Shown here: piece by piece, positions 7,248 through 13,930 of the stretch
Position numbering within the stretch: the stretch's first letter is position 1
Layout of the letters: every line of letters begins with the position of its first letter
From: Candidatus Omnitrophota bacterium
GTDB lineage: Bacteria > Omnitrophota > Gorgyraeia > JAFGGP01
DNA: 45,842 nucleotides
Assembly: GCA_016930485.1 (NCBI GenBank)
Contig: JAFGGP010000036.1
Span: forward strand, 1 to 45,842
Reading direction: 5' to 3'
Notes under the pieces: generated by a model
What the model was told of the DNA's origin: nothing
What the model saw: the letters and a program-made list of their open reading frames with translations, nothing else
Databases searched by the model: none
Translations under genes and position numbers: made by a program

Positions 7248-7505
7248 ATGTCACAATATTATATCGAACAGCGCTCGTTTCCCAGAATAGCGGCAAAATT
7301 TCCTGTGATTATTTCGATATCGGGCAAAAATAACTCCTCCCAAATAACATATTCAGGTCAAGCAAAAACTTGGGCAAAGCAAAAACTTGGGCAGCAGCTA
7401 AAAAGGCGAAAATTTCATTCATTAAGATTATTAACAAAACAGAATTATTTGGCTTTTGATATAGAAATAGGAAAAGGAGAGAAGCTTGATGAAACAAGAT
7501 ATTGA
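7248..7505 (+). pseudogene. PilZ N-terminal-like fragment upstream of the PilZ-methyltransferase
   Basis: An 85-residue ORF whose first part, EQRSFPRIAAKFPVIISISG (residues 7-26), parallels EKRFSPRIGTNFPIQIEGAT-type sequence at the start of the next gene. That looks like a partial duplication of a PilZ domain start with its RxxxR-like motif. After residue 30 the likeness vanishes. A 17-bp tandem duplication at 7360-7393 shifts the frame. The ORF ends inside the start region of the next gene (17-base overlap), which would fit translational coupling, so it may still be expressed. Base composition matches the AT-rich cassette. Confidence 0.5.
7360..7393 (+). repeat. 17-bp perfect tandem duplication
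   Basis: AAGCAAAAACTTGGGCA occurs twice back to back (7360-7376, 7377-7393). Seventeen is not a multiple of three, so one event changed the frame of the enclosing ORF. Confidence 0.9.
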
Positions 7506-8835
7506 TGTTGAGAAAAGGTTTTCACCTAGGATAGGCACAAATTTTCCTATTCAAATCGAAGGTGCAACAGGAAATATTATCAGCATGAGTGATACGGGTG
7601 CCTGTTTCTGCTTGGAACAACGTCTTCCTCTTCGCAGATTTACCGCGAATATTCATCTGCCTTCTCGCGCACTCGAGATAATTATTCATCTCAAGTGGAA
7701 GCAATATCAACAAAGTAAAAAAGATAGTTTTTTATACGGTGCTCAGTTTATTGATCTTGATGAGAAAACGCTTTCTGCTATAAGAAAAAGTCTTATATTT
7801 AGACAATTAAGATCGTTAATTAAAGACATACATGAGAAAGAAATAAGAAGCAAGGTCGTCATTTTTGCTAAGGCCTTCAAACAATATTTATATAATTTAA
7901 TTCGATTAACCAATGATTTGGAAAATAACCAAATTTCTAAAGAAGAAGCAAAAAAATACATTACTTATTTAAACAACGAAATTATATTAAAAGGGGACCG
8001 ACTGGAAAAAGAATTAAACCAAAAAAAAATTATAAGAAAAATAAAACAAGATTTTCGATTTTTAGTAAGTTGTTGGGCTTATAGAAGCTCTATAATGAAA
8101 AGGGCCTATGAGAAACCAAGAGGTTATCCGGGGGATTATAGAATGCTCGAGGCTATTTATGACAACAAGCCATTTTCAAAAAAAATAGGGGAATATTTTG
8201 ATTTATATTTTTTAAATAATCCTTACGCTATTGCTGTAAGAAATCGTAAAGATAAACTCGGAGATATGCTTAAAAATTTCATTGAAACAGCAAATTTGGA
8301 CTCGATTAAGATATTAAACTTAGCTTGTGGATCTTGTAGAGAAATTGCAGAACTTTTGCCTAGTTTGCAATATAGAAAACCTATTTATTTTACCTGTATT
8401 GATTGGGATCAAGAGGCCTTAGATTTTTCTAAAAATGCTCTAAAAAATTCACCACCAAATGTAACATTTAATTTTCTTAAAAAGGATTTAATAGAGCTTA
8501 TAAAAAATGGACGATCTCCTCTGTTACTTAAATCGCAAGATTTGATTTATAGTATTGGCTTAGTGGACTATCTACCTGATAGGATGTTCAAAAAAATTGT
8601 GCAAGCATCTTTTCGACTCTTAGCTGAAGAGGGTGTATTGATTATCACTCATAAAAATAAAGAACAAACCTTTTCTCCTATTCCCCCAGATTGGTTCTGT
8701 GATTGGAAGTTTGTACCAAGAAATATGAATGAAGTGGTCGATTTATTCAAGAATAGCAAAATAGATATTTCTTCCCTGAATATTGAAGTTGATAATTTCA
8801 ATCATATCTATTATTTTATACTGACAAAAAAATAG
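7489..8835 (+). CDS. PilZ domain fused to SAM methyltransferase of the PhcB (3-OH PAME synthase) type
   Basis: 448 residues from ATG 7489 with AAGGAG nine bases upstream. Residues 8-100 form a PilZ domain: RFSPRIGTNFPI, then NIISMSDTGACFCL (family D/NxSxxG) and YGAQFIDL, so c-di-GMP binding is likely. Residues 100-200 are helical. The rest is a class I methyltransferase with ILNLACGSCREIAEL as the SAM loop, CIDWDQEAL, and SIGLVDYLPD. The motif RGYPGDYRMLEAIY is typical of PhcB-like enzymes that methylate 3-hydroxy fatty acids into a quorum signal in Ralstonia. The substrate here is inferred from family and operon order. Codons are strongly A/T-rich, unlike neighbouring genes. Confidence 0.75.
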   Translation: MKQDIDVEKRFSPRIGTNFPIQIEGATGNIISMSDTGACFCLEQRLPLRRFTANIHLPSRALEIIIHLKWKQYQQSKKDSFLYGAQFIDLDEKTLSAIRKSLIFRQLRSLIKDIHEKEIRSKVVIFAKAFKQYLYNLIRLTNDLENNQISKEEAKKYITYLNNEIILKGDRLEKELNQKKIIRKIKQDFRFLVSCWAYRSSIMKRAYEKPRGYPGDYRMLEAIYDNKPFSKKIGEYFDLYFLNNPYAIAVRNRKDKLGDMLKNFIETANLDSIKILNLACGSCREIAELLPSLQYRKPIYFTCIDWDQEALDFSKNALKNSPPNVTFNFLKKDLIELIKNGRSPLLLKSQDLIYSIGLVDYLPDRMFKKIVQASFRLLAEEGVLIITHKNKEQTFSPIPPDWFCDWKFVPRNMNEVVDLFKNSKIDISSLNIEVDNFNHIYYFILTKK

Positions 8836-8854
8836 ATCTTCCTATCTAAATAAT

Positions 8855-11044
8855 ATGATTTTCATTCCTCTCTCTTATTATGCCTTTTCAGGTCTTGTCA
8901 ATTTTATTACCGCCATTAGCATCGCTTTTATGGTTTTGTATAAAAATCCTAAAATTCCTACCAACAGAATCTTTTCATTCTTTTCATTTTCTGTTGCCTT
9001 TTGGTCTTTCTTCTATTTTATATGGCTCCTTACGTCTGATAAAAACTTAGCCGAATTCTACTTTAGAACTTGTATGATCGGTGTTTTTTATATGCCTTCT
9101 TTATTTATCCATTTCGTCGACAATTTACTCATGATTAAGAGGGATAAAAAATTTTACGCAATTAATTATCTACTGAGTATTGCGTTTACTTTAACAGTCT
9201 ATAGTTCCCTTTACGGTTATAAACCAGAACAATACCTAATGTTCCCTTATTGGCTCCGGCCCGGTATCGTATTTCATTTTGCCATAACTCATTTCGGCGT
9301 TATCGTTATCTACTCTTTTTATCTATTGCATCGGGCAGTTAAGAATGCTAAAGGAATTTATAAAAATCAAATACTCTATGTGTATCTAGGTACCGGCATT
9401 GGATATATGGCTGGCTCGACGAATTACTTTTGTTGGTATAGAATTTCCATTCCACCTTTTCTTAACATTTTCGTTTCTTTATATGTAGCTTTTGTCGCTT
9501 ATGCCATCATCAAACATCATCTCATGGATATACGCCTGGCAGCGGGGAAAATGGGTATTGCCTTAAGCGTGTATTCCATAGCATGCGGTATCCCTTTTGT
9601 CCTGTATTCACTCATCCACACCAAACTTGCTCCACTGGCTACGTTTGCAGTCCTGTGCGGTATTGCCCCTTATGTTATTTCTATGCTCGAAGATAAATTC
9701 AAGCACCGTATTTACCGCGACGAATTTGCGCGCCAGGAACTCCTCACCCTGGCCGGAAAGACCACTATCGAGATAACCGAAATGGATACCCTGACAGACT
9801 GGGCAGTCAAGACCGTCTGCAATCTACAGGATATATCCGCGAGTTACCTGTTTCTGGACAGGCCGGCCAAGCAAAAGTGTGTCCTTCACGCAGGCTGGCC
9901 CAACACTATCCCCCGGGGGCTTCTGGGTTTTGGCTATGACGACGCCATCGTACACTGCTTTGCACAGCCCTGTCCGCTCCTCAAGGAAAAAAAAGAGGGC
10001 GGGACCCGTTACCGGAATGTCATTACACTGAGCGACATAGAGCAGTCGCTCAAGCTCGCCGGCATCACCAGCGAGATGAAAAAACGGATGCGGTACCTTG
10101 CCAAGGACCTGAATAATCTTAAGGCGCAGGCGGCCGTGGCGCTCCGGTTTAAACAAAAGCTCCTGGGGCTGCTGATACTGGGTGACAAAAAAAACGGCAA
10201 GATGTACACGCCCGAAGACCTGGATACCCTCGTCCGCTTTGCCGAGGATATAGCCGCCGCCGTCAGAAATATCCACCTCTACGACGAACTCAAGGATGCG
10301 CAGGCAAAGCTGATACAGGAAGAGAAGTGGGCCACGCTCGGCCGGCTCGGCACCTCGACCAAGCACGAACTGGGCACGCCGGTGGCCATCATCAACATGT
10401 ACACACAGAACCTGCTCCTCAAATTAAAGGACCAGCACAAGAAGAGTCAGCCGCTCGAGACATTCGCCAAGGACATCCAGACTATTCACGACCAGGCAAG
10501 CCGCATCATCAACGTGATTCAGATCATTCATCAGCTCCCCAAAGAGGCGCAGGAAAAAATGGGGCCCCTGCGCCTGGACGATATCATCGATAAAAGCTTC
10601 GAACTGGCAACCTTCCAGACTTACTGGGAAAACCTCGGCGGCACCGAAGTCGAGCGCCGGTGGCCCAAAGACCTGCCGCCGATAAAGGGCAACATGGTTC
10701 ACCTGCAGGGGACATTCCTCAACCTTATCATCAACAGCTATCAGGCCATGGAGAAGATTGACTCGGAAAAGAGAAAAATCACCATCGAGGCCGGGGTGGA
10801 TCCGTACCAGTCAAAGTACATACAGATACGGTTCAGCGACACCGGCGGCGGGATCCCGGATGACCATCTGGAAAAAATCTTCGAATACCAGTACACCACC
10901 AAGGGAAAAGGTCTGGGGATGGGGCTTTTTCTGTGCAAGTACTTTGTCGAAAAAATTCATAACGGCACCATCTCGGTCGAGAATATACCGGGCAAGGGGG
11001 TCTGTTTTATCATCGATTTACCGGTTTGGGAGGGGCCTTTATGA
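8855..11044 (+). CDS. Multi-TM sensor histidine kinase (7TM, GAF, HisKA, HATPase), PhcS-like position
   Basis: 729 residues. Residues 1-220 hold about seven membrane helices like the 7TM histidine-kinase sensor region, closing with AYAIIKHHLMDIR. Two more helices follow at about 235-280. A GAF-like domain covers about 300-480, a coiled linker precedes H504 (STKHELGTPVAI), and the ATPase part shows LNLIINSYQAM, DTGGGIP and GLGMGLFLCKYF. The first roughly 225 codons are A/T-rich like the gene before; from about 9530 the gene switches to G/C-rich codons. That suggests a chimera joined at the membrane/cytoplasm boundary. I see no clear ribosome site before ATG 8855. The ATGA overlap with the next gene couples it to the receiver. 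Confidence 0.85.
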   Translation: MIFIPLSYYAFSGLVNFITAISIAFMVLYKNPKIPTNRIFSFFSFSVAFWSFFYFIWLLTSDKNLAEFYFRTCMIGVFYMPSLFIHFVDNLLMIKRDKKFYAINYLLSIAFTLTVYSSLYGYKPEQYLMFPYWLRPGIVFHFAITHFGVIVIYSFYLLHRAVKNAKGIYKNQILYVYLGTGIGYMAGSTNYFCWYRISIPPFLNIFVSLYVAFVAYAIIKHHLMDIRLAAGKMGIALSVYSIACGIPFVLYSLIHTKLAPLATFAVLCGIAPYVISMLEDKFKHRIYRDEFARQELLTLAGKTTIEITEMDTLTDWAVKTVCNLQDISASYLFLDRPAKQKCVLHAGWPNTIPRGLLGFGYDDAIVHCFAQPCPLLKEKKEGGTRYRNVITLSDIEQSLKLAGITSEMKKRMRYLAKDLNNLKAQAAVALRFKQKLLGLLILGDKKNGKMYTPEDLDTLVRFAEDIAAAVRNIHLYDELKDAQAKLIQEEKWATLGRLGTSTKHELGTPVAIINMYTQNLLLKLKDQHKKSQPLETFAKDIQTIHDQASRIINVIQIIHQLPKEAQEKMGPLRLDDIIDKSFELATFQTYWENLGGTEVERRWPKDLPPIKGNMVHLQGTFLNLIINSYQAMEKIDSEKRKITIEAGVDPYQSKYIQIRFSDTGGGIPDDHLEKIFEYQYTTKGKGLGMGLFLCKYFVEKIHNGTISVENIPGKGVCFIIDLPVWEGPL

Positions 11045-11409
11045 TAAAGCTGCTCATCGTGGAAGACGAAAGCGCCATGCGCCAGCTCCTCGCGCAGGTA
11101 CTGACAGAGGAGGGGCGGTATGAGATTGTGGAAGCAGATTGCGGCGCGCGGGGACTGGAGATAATAAAAACGCAGGCCCCCCGTATCGTGATACTGGACA
11201 TCAAGATGCCCGATATGAGCGGCATGGACGTCCTCAAGAAAATAAGGCAGCTTGATGAAACGATCCGGGTCATCATCATCACGATTCTGACGGATATGAG
11301 TTTTGAGGTGGGGGCCGAGAGGCTGGGGGCGTACGATTTTTTCCGCAAGCCGTTTGATATCCAGGCCTTTAAAAATGCCGTGGCAGAGGCGGCGGATAGT
11401 CTTTCATAA
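11041..11409 (+). CDS. Single-domain response regulator, PhcR-like position
   Basis: 122 residues: a complete receiver and nothing else. Acidic pair E8-D9, phospho-acceptor D53 in VILDIKMP, the switch Thr in IIITIL, and Lys in FRKPFD. ATG 11041 overlaps the kinase stop as ATGA, with GGAGGGG upstream, so it is the cognate partner. Lacking an output domain, it must act by protein contact or phosphorelay. Ralstonia PhcR instead has a kinase-like C-terminus. The gene abuts the convergent regulator at 11410 with no spacer. Confidence 0.92.
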   Translation: MIKLLIVEDESAMRQLLAQVLTEEGRYEIVEADCGARGLEIIKTQAPRIVILDIKMPDMSGMDVLKKIRQLDETIRVIIITILTDMSFEVGAERLGAYDFFRKPFDIQAFKNAVAEAADSLS

Positions 11410-11778
11410 CTACGCCGGAAAGCAGACCTTTGCCTCGATGAGGTCATTCAGATAGCTCAGGCTGAAGGGTTTCAGTATATACTCGATCACGCCGAGTCTC
11501 CTCGCATATCTCCTCATCCTGCGGTCATCCATCGCCGTAATAATAATCACCTGTATATCCCTCTTCAGACGCTTTGCCTGCCTGAACACATCCATGCCCC
11601 CCATAGAAGGCATCTTGAGGTCAAGCAGCATGAGATGAGGGCTCTCCTTCTCGATAATAGCCAGGGCAACACTGCCTTCCTCCGCGGCATAGACCGTGTA
11701 TCCCTTATCTCTGAAGAATGTCCCCAGGAAATCGCGAATACCCTCCTCATCATCAAGAATCAGGATTTTTCGTGCCAT
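11410..11778 (-). CDS. Single-domain response regulator
   Basis: 122 residues forming a receiver only. Acidic cluster D9-D10-E11-E12, phospho-acceptor D53 in MLLDLKMP, Thr in VIIITAMDD, and Lys in LKPFS. It converges on the plus-strand receiver at 11041-11409, the two stop codons touching. A ribosome site AGAGGTGAACG precedes ATG 11778. No kinase is next to it on its own strand. It lies downstream of the XRE-cupin/receiver pair with a repeat between, so it could be on the same transcript. Confidence 0.9.
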   Translation of the reverse strand: MARKILILDDEEGIRDFLGTFFRDKGYTVYAAEEGSVALAIIEKESPHLMLLDLKMPSMGGMDVFRQAKRLKRDIQVIIITAMDDRRMRRYARRLGVIEYILKPFSLSYLNDLIEAKVCFPA

Positions 11779-11811
11779 CGTTCACCTCTCTTTGTTATGG
11801 AGTCTGGAATT

Positions 11812-11958
11812 AGTTCTTCGGGTTGCTCGGGTTCAACGGGTTACTCGAGTTCAACTTCTAGCGTTTAGCGGATAGCGTTTAGCGGTTAGATTTTTCTTTT
11901 TCTATACGCTAGCCGCTAATCGCTACACGCTAAAGAAGAACTCGCTAACTCGCGAACC
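11812..11958 (-). repeat. Composite intergenic repeat, full copy R3
   Basis: Read on the minus strand: GGTTCGCGAGTTAGCGAGTT, CTTTAGCGTGTAGCGATTAG, CGGCTAGCGTATAG, loop AAAAAGAAAAA, TCTAACCGCTAAACGCTATC, then GTTGAACTCGAGTAACCCG and GAACCCGAGCAACCCGAAGA. It is nearly the same as the plus-strand copy at 20815-20940 apart from a short internal duplication of TAGCGTTTAGCGG. Both flanking genes are on the minus strand. Confidence 0.88.
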
Positions 11959-11963
11959 ATATT

Positions 11964-12341
11964 CTATTCTTCCTCATCGACGAGTTCGGATACTTTATGA
12001 ATCACCACTTTTTCCAGATACTCCAGATCAAACGGCTTGACAATATATTCGTCGGCGCCCAGCCCCCTGGCCAGATCAATCGTTTCCTGATCCTCGACAA
12101 CCGTTATCATAATGACCTTGATACGTCTGTCCTGTTGCTTCATAGTGCGCAAAACCTCCAGTCCGTCCATCCCCGGCATCCGGATATCAAGAAAGACGAT
12201 ACGCGGGCGCTCTTTATCGAATATCCCGAGGGCGCCTGTGCCGCTTGTGGCAGTGAGAACCCGGTATCCTTTGTCTGTGAGAAAGCGTTCGAGCAGGCTG
12301 ACCACCGCCGGTTCATCATCAACCACCAGAAGTTTTACCAT
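11964..12341 (-). CDS. Single-domain response regulator
   Basis: 125 residues from ATG 12341, preferred because GGAGGGG sits just upstream; an ATG at 12371 would add ten residues. Receiver only: acidic pair D8-D9, phospho-acceptor D52 in VFLDIRMP, Thr in MITVVED, Lys in VKPFD, with an acidic tail VDEEE. The gene start overlaps the end of the XRE-cupin gene by 23 bases, so the two are coupled in translation. This links a receiver lacking output to a DNA-binding regulator without a receiver. The composite repeat starts right after its stop codon. Confidence 0.9.
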   Translation of the reverse strand: MVKLLVVDDEPAVVSLLERFLTDKGYRVLTATSGTGALGIFDKERPRIVFLDIRMPGMDGLEVLRTMKQQDRRIKVIMITVVEDQETIDLARGLGADEYIVKPFDLEYLEKVVIHKVSELVDEEE

Positions 12342-12927
12342 GGGCCCCTCCATTTTCTTTTCGACACTCATCGATAAGACACCTCATAAACGAACCTCCT
12401 TCATTGGCAAACTGACACGGAAGCTCACTGTCAAATGTCAGACTGGCGTCTTTCTCAAGATGATAGTGCGCGTTCCCGACATAGGCATCAAGATGCCCTT
12501 CCAGAACGTAGAGTCTCTTTCTCCTTCCCGGAAGTTCCTTGGTCAACTTTGTCTTGCCGCCCGGCCCCAGTATAAGACGCATCCTCTTCGGGTCTTCACC
12601 GGGAGGGGTAAGGATTTCCAGATACGCATTGTCGCTGTAACAGAGTCTGCCAAAGTCAGAACCGGCGCACAAAGGGCCCTCTTCCCCGATAGGACCTCCC
12701 TCCTCATCGGTCCCCTTAAAGAGTTCTTCCTTGGTAATACCTAATACCGAGCAGATCTGATGTAGTGTCCGATCTCTGTATTGAGAGGGCCTCTTCCCGG
12801 TACGGGATAGTGTAAAGTAGGTAACCCCCTTTTCGCCAAATACCCTCTGAATAGCCTGATGGAGGTCTTTTAATTTCCAGCCCTTCTCCTTCTTTGCCAG
12901 AAGCTTTATTTTCTCATTAAGCGTCAT
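12319..12927 (-). CDS. XRE-type HTH regulator with cupin sensor domain
   Basis: 202 residues. Residues 1-70 look like an XRE-type helix-turn-helix (LKDLHQAIQRVFGEKGVTYFTLS..TLHQICSVLGITKEELF). Residues 100-185 form a cupin barrel with YVLEGHLDAYVGNAHYHLEKD and a following strand, the usual ligand-sensing arrangement. The protein would bind DNA in the region between 12.95 and 13.2 kb, where two divergent promoters and paired AATTTAATAAATAA repeats lie. The downstream receiver overlaps it. The ligand is unknown. Confidence 0.8.
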   Translation of the reverse strand: MTLNEKIKLLAKKEKGWKLKDLHQAIQRVFGEKGVTYFTLSRTGKRPSQYRDRTLHQICSVLGITKEELFKGTDEEGGPIGEEGPLCAGSDFGRLCYSDNAYLEILTPPGEDPKRMRLILGPGGKTKLTKELPGRRKRLYVLEGHLDAYVGNAHYHLEKDASLTFDSELPCQFANEGGSFMRCLIDECRKENGGAHGKTSGG

Positions 12928-12949
12928 GTCAGTTGCCTCACTATTTTAA

Positions 12950-12978
12950 ATAATACTACAGAGAAATCCCCCTGTCAA
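12950..12978 (-). promoter_or_regulatory. Sigma70-type promoter for the XRE-cupin gene
   Basis: On the minus strand TTGACA (12978-12973), a 17-base spacer and TATTAT (12955-12950), about 20 bases before the start codon. The consensus -35 and exact spacing make this a strong candidate. Confidence 0.7.
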
Positions 12979-12998
12979 TATATTTGCCTTTTTAAAAG

Positions 12999-13071
12999 AA
13001 TTTAATAAATAATAAAGTCAATTTAATGGCACTGGGGGCAAACTTCGTTTATATTGCAATTTAATAAATAA
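12999..13071. promoter_or_regulatory. Paired 14-bp direct repeats between divergent promoters
   Basis: AATTTAATAAATAA occurs at 12999-13012 and 13058-13071, with a partial third (CAATTTAAT) at 13019-13027. The pair lies between the minus promoter at 12950-12978 and the plus promoter at 13135-13163. Candidate operator for the XRE-cupin regulator. The A/T-rich setting makes chance partly plausible, though a 14-base identity is long. Confidence 0.45.
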
Positions 13072-13134
13072 CAATATGTTACGATTTATAAAAATCCATG
13101 AAGATATTTTATTGCTTTTTTTGTTCTATTAAAA

Positions 13135-13163
13135 TTGACAAATAGCAATTTTTATGCTACACT
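13135..13163 (+). promoter_or_regulatory. Consensus sigma70 promoter for small ORF
   Basis: TTGACA (13135-13140), 17-base spacer, TACACT (13158-13163), 35 bases before an ATG with AAGGAGG. One of the two best promoter matches in the window. Confidence 0.75.
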
Positions 13164-13197
13164 TCGAATACACCGGAAGTCTGAAGGAGGGATCTTT

Positions 13198-13356
13198 ATG
13201 AAACAGCTTCTCGGCGCGCGCAGCAAAAAGCGCCTGCTCAACCTGCGGCAGATTGCCACATGGTTTCTTCCCCGATCTGCCAAGTCAACGAAGAAAGAGA
13301 GGGGGCAACCGGACTATGTCTTTCTTGGAGACAATCTCCCCCACTGTTTTTTATAA
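13198..13356 (+). CDS. Small basic protein of unknown function
   Basis: 52 residues starting MKQLLGARSKKRLLNLRQ, rich in Lys and Arg, ending in DNLPHCFL. I recognise no family. Support comes from its signals: a consensus promoter at 13135 and AAGGAGG seven bases before ATG 13198. It is divergent from the XRE-cupin regulator and probably controlled by it. The reading frame ends early, and another frame opens downstream (13467-13709), so a frameshifted longer gene is possible. It may also be a leader peptide. Confidence 0.5.
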   Translation: MKQLLGARSKKRLLNLRQIATWFLPRSAKSTKKERGQPDYVFLGDNLPHCFL

Positions 13357-13466
13357 CCCTTTTATTGATAACCTGCTATCTTTATATACGATGTCTGAAA
13401 ACATGCGTATTGAGGCAGAGCCGGGTCGGTGCTTTTTCCTTACCGGCACAGCCAGAGAGGTGTTGT

Positions 13467-13709
13467 ATGGGGAAGGCGTCCTGTAAAAAACAACCCCCTT
13501 TATCATCGAGTGAAATATGTCTTAAGATAATATCTGAGATACAGAAGCGCCTCATCGATCCTCTTACCGTCATCCACGAGATTGCCAAAGAAGAGGAGGG
13601 CGCCGATAGAATAATGCCCCTGATAATCGATGATTTTGCCAATGCCTCGGTAAGGCTCTGGGAAGATATAAAAAAGAGTCTGGGGCCTGCGCAAAAAAAA
13701 GGACAATAG
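13467..13709 (+). CDS. Small helical protein resembling a histidine-kinase dimerisation helix pair
   Basis: 80 residues from ATG 13467 (weak ribosome site GAGAGGTG). The stretch SEIQKRLIDPLTVIHEIAKE followed by DDFANASVRLWEDIKKSL resembles the two-helix HisKA domain around the HExxNPLTVI motif, but the phospho-acceptor His position holds Gln or Lys and no ATPase domain follows. It may be a fragment or a decoy partner of kinases. The same frame stays open back to 13260, adding a hydrophobic stretch (PLFFITLLLITCYLYI) that could be a membrane helix, but I see no start signal there. Confidence 0.4.
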   Translation: MGKASCKKQPPLSSSEICLKIISEIQKRLIDPLTVIHEIAKEEEGADRIMPLIIDDFANASVRLWEDIKKSLGPAQKKGQ

Positions 13710-13930
13710 CCGCGTTGCATTTCTTCTTCCGGATAAACCACAACCGCCTTTTTGCCTCTGAAAATTTGCCTTGGACAAAACCGGTGCCCTGTGATAGTAT
13801 ACTTCTGGTTTTATGCGGAAGCGGTCTGTATTTCCCCTCACACCTTATTTTCTCTTTTTTATAACACGTTCCACACACAACTAATCGATCTCTGAATACG
13901 ACATAACCCTTTTACAAAGGACGAGACTTT

